Origin: Anaerobacterium chartisolvens
GTDB taxonomy: Bacteria; Bacillota; Clostridia; Acetivibrionales; DSM-27016
Length of the DNA: 59,936 nucleotides
Assembly (NCBI RefSeq): GCF_003337415.1
Contig: NZ_QPJT01000023.1
Location: 14,527-74,462, forward strand
Direction: 5' to 3'
Below, one piece after another: positions 1-13,400 of the stretch. A program made the position numbers and the translations under genes. Position 1 is the first letter of the stretch, and each line of letters begins with the position of its first letter. Under the pieces are notes generated by a model. It made no database searches. It had not been told where the DNA came from and saw nothing but the letters and a program-made list of their open reading frames with translations.

Positions 1-1476
1 CCCTATATGTGCTATGTTCACATTGGCTTGGCCTATGTTGACCTCTCTTTGCAGGGCATCCCTCTCTTCTCCAGCCGGAAGGCTGTTGATGATTATTACC
101 GTGCGGTCTATTATACTCTGAATATTGTTTACCTCGCCTATAGTGGCGATGTTCTGCACAAGCATCCCTATATGCCCTATGTTCACATTTATCCGGCCTA
201 TATTTACCTTCTCAAGAAGCGGCCCTCTATCCGGTTCAGGCAAGCCATTGATAATCACTATAGTCTGGTCTATTATCCTCTGAATGTTGTTTACTTCTCC
301 TATAGTCGTGATATTCTGCACAAGCATCCCTATATGTGCTATGTTCACATTGGCTTGGCCTATGTTGACCTCTCTTTGCAGGGCATCCCTCTCTTCTCCA
401 GCCGGAAGGCTGTTGATGATTATTACCGTGCGGTCTATTATACTCTGAATATTGTTTACCTCGCCTATAGTGGCGATGTTCTGCACAAGCATCCCTATAT
501 GCCCTATGTTCACATTTATCCGGCCTATATTTACCTTCTCAAGCAGCGGCCCTCTTGCATCCTCAGGCAACGCATTGATAATCACTATAGTCTGGTCTAT
601 TATGCTCTGAATGTTGTTTACTTCTCCTATAGTCGTAATGTTCTGCGCGAGCATCCCTATACGCCCTATGTTCACATTGGCTTGGCCTATGTTGACCTCC
701 CTTTGCAGAGCATCCCTCTCTTCCCCAGCCGGAAGGCTGTTGATGATTATTGCCGTGCGGTCTATTATGCTCTGAATGTTGTTTACTTCTCCTATAGTGG
801 CGATGTTCTGCACAAGCATCCCTATATGCGATATGTTCACATTGGCTTGGCCTATGTTGACCTCTCTTTGCAGAGCATCTCTCTCTTCACCAGCCGGAAG
901 ACTGTTGATAATTATTACCGTCTGATCTATTATACTCTGGATGTTGTTTACCTCGCCTATAGTCGTGATATTCTGCACAAGCATCCCTATATGGGATATG
1001 TTCACATTGGCTTGGCCTATGTTGATCTCTCTTTCCAGAGCATCCCTCTCTTCTCCAGCCGGAAGGCTGTTGATGATTATTACCGTCTTATCTATTATGC
1101 TCTGAATATTGTTTACCTCTCCTATAGTCGTAATGTTCTGCGCGAGCATCCCTATATGCGATATGTTCACATTGGCTTGGCCTATGTTGACCTCTCTTTG
1201 CAGAGCATCCCTCTCTTCCCCAGCCGGAAGGCTGTTGATGATTATTACCGTCTGATTTATTATACTCTGAATGTTATTGACCTCTCCTATAGTCGTGATA
1301 TTCTGCACAAGCATCCCTATGTGTGCTATGTTCACATTGGCTTGGCCTATGTTGACCTCTCTTTGCAGGGCATCCCTCTCTTCCCCAGCCGGAAGGCTGT
1401 TGATGATTATTACCGTCTGATTTATTATGTTCTGGATGTTGTTTATCTCGCCTATAGTCGTAATGTTGCTTATCAG
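1..1476 (-). repeat. Tandem 165/162-bp array encoding 55-residue helical repeats
   Basis: Nine units start at about 7, 172, 334, 499, 661, 826, 991, 1156 and 1321. Unit lengths are 165, 162, 165, 162 and then 165 bp, so the outer part is a 327-bp dimer of a long A unit and a 54-residue B unit. Each unit encodes a pattern such as VNIGQANVNIAHIGMLVQNI followed by an INSLPAGEERDALQRE-like turn. The turn resembles FIVAR-like helical modules (LP-x-G-x-x-K/R-DALQ). The array continues past base 1. Confidence 0.85.
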
Positions 1477-4400
1477 TGTTCCGATATCAGTCAGATTACC
1501 TGATATTTTTACTATATATAGCCTGTTTTGCAGGCTGCTTAACTTTTGCTTCAGTGTGTCCTTTTCCGTTCCATAAGGCAAATCATTTACCTTGCTCAGT
1601 GCTTGATCAATCAAGTCCTGTGCCGTCTGTATTGAAGAAAGGGTACGGCTTTTTTCAGCGTATGCCACCGCGGCTTCAGCCTGACTTACGGCTGTTTTGG
1701 TATTTATCAGCATTTGTGCCTGATTAATTGCCGATTGTATCGCATCCGCCCTCTGCAGCAGTGCAAGCATATCATCTTGGTTATGTAGAGCTTTAATCTT
1801 TGCTCTAATGGAATTAAGTCTTACTTGCGCAGAATTAATCTTGTCCTGTGTGGACAAATCCGAAACCTCTGTCTCCAGTTCTTCCAGCTCAATCCCAATT
1901 TCGATTACAGGTTCTTTAGTCATATAGGTTATCTGATTGCTCCAGCTTCCCGATCCGCTTTGATTTTTGGCTCTTACTCTGTAGGTGTGAGAAGTGTAAG
2001 GAATAAGCCCGCTATGTACATAGCCGATTGCGGCACCAACGTTTATTATAGAGCCGTCCGCCTGAATCTCATATCCCAATGCACCGCTTACCTCAGTCCA
2101 TGACAGAGTAACCTGCGTACTGGAAGAAGATGCCTTCAGATCCGAGGGAGCTTCTGGAAGTGTCCACTTTTCCAGTGCTTGTCCCCACTTGCTTGAAGCC
2201 TGGGCATTATAAGCTTTTATCCTGTATGCATGCTTCGTGCCCGATACAAGGCCCGCATGTATATAGCTTGTCTCTGTAATACCTTCAAACTCAATACCGT
2301 CTGCTTCCACTACATATCCTGCAGCCCCTTCGACAGCATCCCATTTAAGAATTATCCTGTCCTCCAAAGCTGTGCCGCTTAGATTTTCAGGTACCTGAAG
2401 TGAAGTGGTAACCTCAAGCACTTCGCTCCAGTTTCCTACAGTTACGGAGTTTCTTGCCCTGACCTTATATATATGGATAGTGTTTGGCAGCAGTTGGCTG
2501 TGCGTATACGTAAGCTCTTCTATGTTATATATTATTACGCCATCCGCCGATACGTCATAACCGATTGCACCATCCGCTTCACTCCACGACAATACAATTT
2601 CCGTATCTCCCGCAGCCGCAATGAGGTTTGCAGGAGTCCCCGGCAATGTCGATTTGGTAATTATTGCGCTCCATCCTCCCCATCCTCCTGAGTTTCCGGC
2701 CCTGACCCTATAGGTGTGCTGGGTTGAGGGCAGCAGGTTTTTATGTGAATAGGATGTATCGACAATTCCGCTAATTATATTTCCGTCCGCTTCTACTTCA
2801 TATTTCTCTGTCCCTGAGGCGGCGTTCCAAGTCAAAATAATCTCATTGTCCTTGGCAGCGGCTCTTACATTTACAGGCATAGAGGGCACTGTCATAATAC
2901 TTAAAGGAGTACTCCACTCTCCATTTTCAGAGGCCTTTGCCCTGACTCTGTAAATATGCTTTACGCCCGGAGTAAGTCCGGTGTGTGTATAAGAGTTTGC
3001 AGTGCCGTTATATATTACGCGTCCGTCAACTTCAATGTCATATCCTGTAATACCTGATACCAAACCCCATGTTACAGTAATTTTAGTGTCTCCGGCAACA
3101 GCAGACAAATTGGTTGGTGTGCGCGGCAATGTAAATTTTACAATCTCGGTGCTCCAATTGCTTATTCCCACTTCATTATAGGTTCTTACCTTGTAAGTAT
3201 GACTTGTGTTTGGGATAAGCCCCGTATGGACATAGAACGTGTCCGTACCATTATCCACTTCTTCACCGTCAACCCATATATCATATCCCGACGCCCCTTG
3301 GACCTCATTCCATTTTAATGTTATTGAACTGCTTGACGACGTTGCCACAATTCCAAAAGGCATAGCCGGGAGTGTAGAATTAGTGCTTATGGCACTCCAA
3401 TCACTCATCCCGTTCACATTTGCCGATCTGATCCTGTATGAATGCCTTATTCCCGGAAGCAGACCGGCATGTACATAAGACGTTGAGCTTCCGTTGTATA
3501 TAACCTCTCCATCCACTTCTATGTAATATGCCGATGCGCCTTCCGCAGCATCCCATGCAACATTAATGACGGTATCCGAAACAGCAGCAACATCAATATT
3601 GTCAGGGGGCGGAGGTGCGGTATATCTGGTTTCCATACCGCTCCATTCCCCAATTCTCAAGTTGTTTCTCGCTCTGACTCTGTAAGTATGTGAGGTATTA
3701 GGCAGCAGCCCTCCATGCATAAAGCTCGTATCCATACCATTTGCTATTACCTGCCCGTCAGCCTCAACATCATAAGCTGTGGCTCCGTTCATAGAACCCC
3801 ATGTTACCGTTATTCCCGTACTTGACGATGAAAAGCTTATATCCGCCGGTACACTAAGCAATGTAGATATGGAAATACTTTTCCACTCGCTTACAGCACC
3901 CGCATTGCGCGATCTGACCATGAATTTATACTCAGTATCAGGCTGAAGCCCCGACTGCCGATACTCTGTGTTAACCCCATTATTTATTATATTTCCATTA
4001 TTAACTTTTACATCATATCCTGATGCTCCCTCAACAGTGTCCCATGTAACCCTTATTGAATCGGCGGTTGACACTGCATTCAAGTTTACCGGTATTTGCG
4101 GCGAGGTCCATTGAGCAATTTTCTGACTCCAATTGCCTGTTCCCTGTGCATTTTTGGCTCTTACCCTATAATAGTGCTGAGTATTTGTACCCAGCCCTCC
4201 ATGTACAAAATTAGTTACGCCATTATTGCCAATGACTTCTCCATCTGCTTCAATATCATATCCTGATGCTCCTGATACTTGATTCCATGTGACAGTAATC
4301 GAATTTACAGAAGCCTGTGCGGCTATACCTGAAGGGGTATCCAGTAAAGTCCATACGCTTGCCTCATTGCTCCACTGGCTGGCACCCTCGGAATTTTTTG

Positions 4401-7400
4401 ACCTTATTTTGTAGGTATGCTTTGTATTTGGAGACAATCCATTATGTACATAGGTGGTACTTGGCCCGTTATCCTTGATTACCCCGTCAACCCAGACATC
4501 ATACCCGCTTGCACCGGCAGATATCCACGCAAGCGTAACTATGTTACTGTCTCTTTCAATATTCAGCATCTGAGGCACGCTCGGAAGAGTCAATTTAACT
4601 GTTTTTGCACTCCAATCGCTTTCCCCTCCGCTATTGAACGACTTTATCCTGTAAGTATGCTGAGTTCCTGAAGCTAAGCCTGTATGCACATATGCAGTTC
4701 TGTCACCGTTCTCAATCTCCGCTCCGTCAGCTTCAACAATATAGCCTTCCGCTCCTTCACATTCCTCCCATGACAAGCTTACAGAGGTATCGTCTGAAAT
4801 AATGCTTGCTATATGCGGAGTTTTCGGTGCAGTTCTTTTAGACACCGCCTCACTCCAGTCACTGGCTCCTGACGAATTCTTTGACCTCACCCTATAGCTG
4901 TGCAGACTGTTGGCCTCAAGCTCTTGGTGAATATAGCTCAGCCCCGATATATTTACTTCCGAAGTCCCGTCAATTTCCAGAATGTATCCAATGGCTCCCT
5001 CTACCCCATTCCACGTAATCTTTATTGAGCTGCTTGTTGCCGCCGCAATCGCAATTTCAGGAATTGCAGGTACTGTAAGCTGGCTGACCGCCACACTGTA
5101 CTCACTTTCAGTGGAAGCATTTTTTGCCTTGATTCTATAAATATATTGAGTCTGAGGGTTTACACCGGTATGGATATATGCAGTGCCTGAGCCGACGTTC
5201 AGTACAGTTCCGTTTATATCCACCTGATAATAGGCGGCATCGGGAACCGAATCCCATGTGACAGTAACTGTAGTGCCCTCAACCATCGTTTTAACGTTAT
5301 TCGGAGTTGCCAAAAGCGTCCACAGGCTTGTCTCTTCACTCCAATTACTTGTACCCCCTGTATTTGCCGCTCTTATTTTATATGTATATATTGTTGAAGG
5401 CGTTAATTTGCTGTGTAAGTAGCTTGTGCCTGAAACATTGCTGATTACTTCGGTGCCGTTTATTAAAATATCATAGGAGACAGCACCCGTTACCATGCCC
5501 CAAGCCAAAGCTACAGATGTACTGGTCGAAGAAGCGGAAATACCTGACGGTATGGCAGGAGCGCTCAGCTTTGTCGCTGTCTCGGTCCACTGGCTTGTAA
5601 CATCTTCATTTTTTGCTCTGATTGAATATGTATGCTGGCTGTTTGGAGATAAACCATTGTGAGTATATTTAGTATTCACTCCGTTATCAATCTCTACTCC
5701 ATCTACTTTTATATCATATCCGGAAGCTCCTTCAACAGGGCTCCATTCCACATTAATACCTGTGCCCTGAATATTAAATACAATATTTTTAGGTTGGGAA
5801 AGCAAGGTCCGCCGGCTGACACTGTCACTCCAATTACTTACGCCTCCTGCATTTATCGCTCTTAACCTGTATGTATAAAGAGAATTGGGCTTTAAATTTT
5901 GATGAACATATTTTTCACTGCCATTGTTCTTAACTACATTTGATCCATTAATCTCTATATCATATCCGGCAGCTCCCGGTACCGCATCCCATGTAAGAGT
6001 GACAGATGTGCTTGTAGATACCGCTTTTATACCGGAGGGTATACCTGACGCAGATATCACAGTAACCGGTGCAGTCCAGTCGCTAAACGCCGAAATGTTT
6101 TTTGATCTTATCCTGTATACATGCTGCGTATTTTTCTCAACTCCGCTATGGATATACGTTATATCCGCCCCGTTATCCATCACCTCTCCGTCTACCTCTA
6201 TTTCATAGCCAGTGGCATAAGGAACCATATCCCATGACACAAGAATATCACCGCCCAATGCTTTTGCAGATACATTTCCAGGTGTGGAAAGACGCGTGGA
6301 GGTTTGGGCAAAATCGCTCCAAAGACTTACTCCCCCGGCATTCTTTGATCGTATTCTAAAGATGTAGATTGTATTGGAAGCAAGATTAGAGTATGTAATG
6401 CTTGTCCCTGCCACGTTCTCCTTCACTGCTCCGTTCATTTCCACATCATACGCTGTTGCACCCGAAGAAGAATTCCATGAAACGGTTATAGTGGTGTCGG
6501 TGGAAGTTAAATTAATGCTTGAGGGCACCGCAGGTGCCGACAGCCTGCTTACCAATCCGCTCCAATTGCCAGCTGTCAAGCTGTTCTTAGCCCTAATTCT
6601 GTATGTATGCTGTGTATTAGGAAGCAAATCGGTATGTGCGTACATTACGTTTGAGCCGTTATCCTTTATAATTCCGTCTACCTCAATTTCATACCCTGTC
6701 GCCCCTGCAACAACATCCCACTTAACAGAGATAGAGCTGCCCTCAGAAACGCAGGTTATGTTTGCTGGGGTACTCAGCAATGTATGTATGCTTACTTTGT
6801 CGCTCCAATCACTGACCCCTCCTGAGTTCCTTGACCGTATTCTGTATGTATGTCCTGTATCCGGCTCAAACCCTGCATGTGTGCAATTAGGCGATTGTAC
6901 AGTCTCTTTAACTGCTCCATCGACTTCTACATCATAGCCCGATGCGCCTAACACCGGCGTCCACGTAACTGTTACGCTTGTACTGGTAGACACGGCTGAA
7001 ACACCCAAGGGTACTCCCGGTGCAGTATACTGCTTCACAGCGGTTGTCCATGCACTTTCCGTTCTGTAGCCCAAAGCCCTTATCCTGTATGTGTGCTGGC
7101 TTCCGGCGTCCAGTCCTGAGTGCGTATACCAAGTATCAATACCTGTGTTTACAACCACTCCGTCCTTCTCCAATTCATAGCTCTCCGCCCCCTCTACCTT
7201 TGACCACTCAATTGTAATGGAGTCACTTGTTGAAGCAAGCTTTATTCCTCCGGGGGTCTCCAGCAATGTAATAATTCCCACACTCTCAGTCCACGCGCTG
7301 ACCCCTCCTGAGTTTTTTGATCGAATCCTGTAGCTGTGTACCGTATTGGGAGCAAACCCTGAATGTGTGCAATTGGGGTTTGCCACAGTCTCCTTTATCG

Positions 7401-10400
7401 ATCCATCAACCTCAATATCATAGCCTGCAGCTCCCGCCACAGAGTCCCATGACACATTAATAGCCGTGCTTGTGGCGGAGGCCTTAACGTTTAACGGTAT
7501 TTCAGGCGCAGTTAATGTAGTAAGCATTGATGTCCAATCACTTGCAGTAGACGAATTTTTAGACCTTAACCTGTATTTATGCTCTGTATTTGGGGCTAAT
7601 CCCTTATGTATATAAGCGGTATCGGAAATGTCGCCCATCACTCTTCCATCAGCTTCAATTTCATAGCCGGACGCTCCCGCTACACTATTCCATGTAAGAG
7701 TTATTGAGGAGGTGGTTGAAGCAAGCACAACATTGGAGGGCACATCCAGCTTGGTCCATACCTCAAGCGGCTCGCTCCAAAGGCTGGCGCCTGCCGCATC
7801 CTTTGCCCTGACCCTATATGTATGCCCCGTATTGGGAGAAAGCCCCTGATGTGTAAAAGATGTACCGCTTCCATTGCTCTTTTCCGTACCATCAACCTCA
7901 ATATCGTAGCCTGTAGCCCCGCTTACCGGATCCCACCTCACTACTACAGAGCTTCCTGTTGCTGTGGCCTTTACGTTGCCGGGGGTACTCAGAAGAGTAG
8001 AAACGGTTTTTGAATAGCTCCAATCGCTTACCTCATCTTCCTTCTTTGCCCGCACCCTGTATGTGTGGCTGGTGTTGGGGGTATATCCCGTATATGTAAA
8101 TGTAGTACCCTGCACTGCGTCTTTTATAACTCCATCCTCTTCTATCTCATATTCTGCCGCTCCCTCAGCAGCGCTCCACCTCAGAATAACCCGGGTGCTT
8201 GTAGCAGATGCTTCAAGGCCGGACGGCACAAGAGGCTTTGTCCACTTATGTGCAACGCCGCTCCAGTTCCCTATGGATGTGCTGCTTTTAGCACGTACAC
8301 GGTAGCTGTGCTGTGTTCCGGGCAGTAATCCCGTATAATTATAATATGCGTTTGAGCCGCAGCTTCTTATAACACTGTCCACCTCTACCTCATAGCCTGT
8401 GGCTCCTATTGAACCGGACCATGAAATGGCTATCGAATTGGCTGTGGACACCGCCTGCACATCCGTCGGCACCGAGGGAAGAGTCCACCTGACAAGGGCA
8501 TTGCTCCATGCGCCAACGCCACCTGCATTTCTTCCTCTAACCCTGTAAGTATGCTGTGTTCCGGGTACCAAATCAGTGCTGTTATATGAAAGTCCTGCGA
8601 CATTAACTATTGTCTGCCCGTCAATTTCCATATCATAGCTTGCCGAATTTTCAGACTCCATCCATGACAATGCCACCGAAGTCTCCGAAGCGATCCCGAT
8701 TAAGCCTTGCGGAGTGCCGGGAGTTCCCGGGGGTATCAGTACAAATGCATCCATCCTGTTCACAGGGGCGCTTCCATTTCCGCCGCCTGCATATATTGTC
8801 CAGCCTATTGCCTCAGTACCCATTCCATACCTTCCGGCAGGCATACTTACACTGTTCAGCCACGTGTTCGAGGAAGGGTCATACTCTTCTACAATGTTTA
8901 AGTAGTATCCGCTTGCTGCCGAGCCTCCCATCGCATAAATTCTTCCGCCCACTGTTTCTAAGGACAAATTATTGCGGCTGGTATAAACTCCTCCCTTAAG
9001 CCTCCATTCCCCTGTCTGAGGATCATATTCTTCAATGGCTTTTACATAGCCTCTTGAATCCGACCCTCCCATTAAGTAGATTTTCCCGTTTGAAACAGAA
9101 GCATCGTGGTAGGCTCTTGCTCTAAACAGTCCTGCTCTTACCGTCCACTTGTCTGTATCAGGATCATACTCCTCCACCGTGTCCAGCACTCCGCTATCGT
9201 TTATTCCGCCCATAATAAATATCCTGCCGTTCAAAACCGCAGCCGCCGCATAAGCTCTGGGTACTGACATCGCTGTCTTTCTTTTCCACGTGTCGGCCGC
9301 GGGATCATACTCCTCCACGGTGTTTACATACCCTATAACACTTTTTCCGCCGATTACATATATCTTCCCGCCCGACTGCACAACTCCGCTATATGCTCTG
9401 GCGGTAGACAAATTAGACTTTGTTGTCCATTTTCCGGTTAACGGGTCATACTCCTCTGTTTTATTCAAGTACGAGGAATTGTCATAGCCTCCCACAGAGT
9501 AAATCTTATCTCCGGCAGCCGCCAGCCCGTTTCCGTATTTTCTGGTGGGCATTGCGCTTTGTGATACCCACTCTCCCTTAATTGCCGAAGCAGGATTTGA
9601 AGTGGACTGCAAAATAACCTCACTCCATTCACCTGCTCCGCTTATATTCTTAGACCTTACCCGGAAGGTGTATTGAGTCCCCGGAGTGAGCTTCTGGTAT
9701 ATAAAGGTGCTTCCTGTCACAGATTTTATGCTTCCGTCTGCTTCAATATCATAACCGGTTGCGTTGTCCACGGCATCCCAGTCCAATGTAATTTTGTCGC
9801 TCACCGCTGTTGCCAGTATATTAGAAGGGGCAGGCGGTACATTGGAGGGGAGTGCCAGTATAAGAGCCTCTACTATATCCAGGCTTCCTTTGTTTTCTCC
9901 CCCGACCACATACACGTTTCCATCTATCTCCTCTGCGGCTGCATATCTTCTGGCTGAAAGCAGAGGCTCCTTTGTAAGCCATGTATTGCTTGCAGCATCA
10001 TATTCCTCCACCAGTTTAAGATAACCGTTTTCGTTGCTTCCCCCGACAGTTATAATCCTTCCGTTTACACTCGCCATGCCAAAGTACGCCTTTTGGGACG
10101 GCATTCCTGCCCTTGTCTTCCATGTGCCGGATTTGGGGTCATACGCCTCTACCCTTCTTAAGTATCCTCCTGTATTAAAGCCGCCCATCACATATATTGT
10201 CTCATCCACTACAACTGACCCATGATATGCTTTTTCAACGGGCATGGCTCTCTTCTCCGTCCATTGATTTAATGCCGGATCGTATTCCTCCACAGACGAA
10301 AGGTACCCGGAGGAATTTCTTCCCCCGATGGCGTAAAGCTTTCCTCCTGCGGCTGCAAGGGTGTGATAGGCCCTCGGTGTTTTCATAGCCGTTTTTATTG

Positions 10401-13400
10401 TCCATCTGTCTGTTTCCGGGTCATACTCCTCGACAGAGCTTATGTACGCTCCGTTAAAGCCTCCCGCAACATATATCCTTCCATTAAGCTCAGCCGCTCC
10501 GTGATACGCCCTTACGGCAGTCAGAGGAGCTTTGGAGATCCATACATTCCCTGAAGGATCATACTGCTCCACACTGCTTATATACTGGCTGCTGTACCCG
10601 CCTAAAGCGTATATCCTTCCGTCCATTTCCACTATGGCATGACCGTATGCCGGCACAGACATACGGGTTTTAGACACCCATTCTCCTTTTATTTCAAGAT
10701 CGGGGTTGGAGGTAGACTGGGCGAGCTCATCGCTCCACATGCTTGCGCCGCTTATATTTTTAGCTCTCACCATATAATAATGTGTAGTGCCGGGTGAAAG
10801 CGCCTTATGCTCATACTTTACCGAAGTCCCGGTGTTTATCATAGCGCCGTCCACTACAATGTCATACCCTGCGGCATTGTTTATCGCATTCCATTCAATA
10901 ATAATGCTGTCCTTTGTCGCAGTGGCTATAATGTCTTCAGGCACCTGTGGAATTGGAACATCAAGCGCAAATGCCTCCGTAACGCCTGACACGCTTCCGC
11001 CGTCTCCGCCCATAATGTAAACGGTTTTATCTACTTTTGCCGACGCAATATACTCACGCTTGGATAGCATTGGAGCGTTTGAAAGCCATGTATTGGTTAC
11101 GGGGTCGTATTCCTCTACGGTGTTTAAATATCCGCTGCCGTTGCTTCCTCCTAATATGTAAAGCCTGCCGTTGATCTCTTCCGTAGCCGCGTTCCTTCTC
11201 TCGGAAATTACCTGAGTCCTTATAATCCATGTATCACTTGCGGGATCATACTCCTCAACCAGCTTAGAATATACGTTATTTGCCGTCATCCCGCCTATGG
11301 CATATACCTTTTCGTTCAGCACCGTTACGGTGTGATTGGATCTCGGCATATTCATACCGGCCTTTGCCGTCCATGTGTCTGTGGCGGGGTCATATTCATC
11401 CACAGTTCTCATATAGCCGGAGGAATTATACCCTCCCACAGCGTAGAGCCTGCCGTTAACTGCCGCAATATTGAAATAAGCTCTCGGAACAGGCATGTTT
11501 GCCTTCCTCGTCCACTGGTTTGTATCAGGGTCGTATTCCTCAACAGTTGTAAGGTAGGCACTGCCGTTATAGCCCCCCACAGCGTAAATTTTGCCATCAA
11601 GCTCCGCAGCTCCGAGATATGCCCTCGCAACAGACATAGTTTTAACAGACTCCCACGCATTTGTCTGACCGTCATACTTATCGGCCTTATCGCTGTAAGA
11701 CGTTCCGTTCACTCCTCCTATTGAGTAAACCTTTCCGTTCAGCGAAACGGATGCCATTCCCTGTCTCGCTGACGGCAAGGCAGTCTTGGCAGTCCATTCT
11801 CCGCGTATCTGCTCACCCGTATTTGAGGTTTGCTGGGCAATAAGGCTACTCCACCCGCTCACTCCGGCAATATTCTTAGACCTTACCCTGTATGTGTGAT
11901 GTGTTCCCGCCGACAGCCCTTCATGAACACGGCGCGTATCCTTTATTCCGCTTATAATGCCCCCGTCTATCTCAACCTCATACGAGGAAGCATTGCTTAC
12001 GGCATCCCATGACAATATGATATAGCTGCCGGTGGCTGTTGTAATCACGTTTTGGGGAACTGTCGGCATATTTGATCCGGCATTCAAAAGTAGCTCCTCC
12101 ACAGTCCCGAGGCTGGAGCTGCCGTTATAGCCTCCTATTGCAAACAGCCTGTCCCCCACCTGCTCTATAGAAAGTAATGCGCGCGGTGTAGGCATTTTCT
12201 CCTTGACAAGCCATGTGTTGCTTTCAGTGTCATATTCGTCTACATTATCAACATATGAACTTCCCCCTCCCACGGTGTAAATCCTGCCGTTAACCGCCTT
12301 TACCGCAAGGTTTTCTCTGGGTAATGCCATCCCACCGACAGTTGACCATGTATCCTCGTCAATGCTATACTCCTGCACCACGCTTACAAAATTATTCAGA
12401 ACAATTCCGCCCACAGCATATATTTTACCGTTTAATACCGCCAGCCCGTGACGGGTTCTGGCATAGGGCATGTTGTTCATCCTGATCCATGTGTCGGTCA
12501 AGGGGTCATACACCTCTACAGTGTTAAGTACCTCTCCGTTTTCTCCGCCCGTTACATATATTTTGGAATCCATCTGTACTGCTGCAGCGTATGCCCTTGC
12601 CGTCGGCATTCCGGTTTTTCTCGTCCATGTGCCTGTTGCCGGGTCGTACTCCTCTACAGTATTTAAGTACCCGTTGCTGTTCCTGCCCCCGATTGCATAC
12701 AGCTTTCCTCCGGCTTCCGCCGCCACAAGGCCCTCTCTGGGTGCTGACATCGGAGCCATTTGCCTCCAGATGCCGGAATCTGGGTCATATACCTCCAGCT
12801 TGTCCTGCCATGCGCTTCCGCGAAGCCCTCCCACCGCATATATTTTCCCGTCTATCTGCGCCGTGCCGAGTGCGTGCCTTGGGGTAGGCATTCCCGCTCT
12901 TGACATCCACTCGCCCTTAACCTCAGTCCCGGGATCGGAGGTCGACTGCACAAGCACGGGGCTCCATTCGCTCGCACCCGCTATATTCCTTGCCCTCACC
13001 CTGTAGTAGTGCCGGGTGTCGGTGCTGAGTCCCGGATTGGCATAGCTGCACTGCGAGCTCATCATTTCCAGCTCCGCAATGCGTACATGGGAGCTGCTGC
13101 TGCTGGAGCCTGTCACATATATCCTGTAATGCCTGTAGGCTATTTGATTGTAAAACAAAAACTCTTTTTTTTCATAGCTCTCAAAGCTTACAGCATTCTG
13201 GCTGTCCAGCACGCGCCAGCTTGACCCGTCCATGCTTCCTTCAAAGCTCCAGCTCTGAGGGTAGTAACTTGTGCCATATGACGTTATTGTATATTTGTTA
13301 ACAACCTTAGGCTCACTTCCAAAGTCATACCCTAGCCACTGAGGAACAGCCGAAGAACTATTCCAATGGCTTGACTGATTTCCATCAAAGGCATTGGATG

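Noticed and set aside
1-1476. Regular repeats resembling a CRISPR array
   Set aside because: The units are 165/162 bp, coding and without unique spacers between short repeats.
7-1503. 498-codon plus-strand open frame rich in Tyr, Val and His
   Set aside because: It is the codon-aligned antisense of the 55-residue repeat array. The minus frame has sense repeats, a signal peptide and a ribosome binding site.
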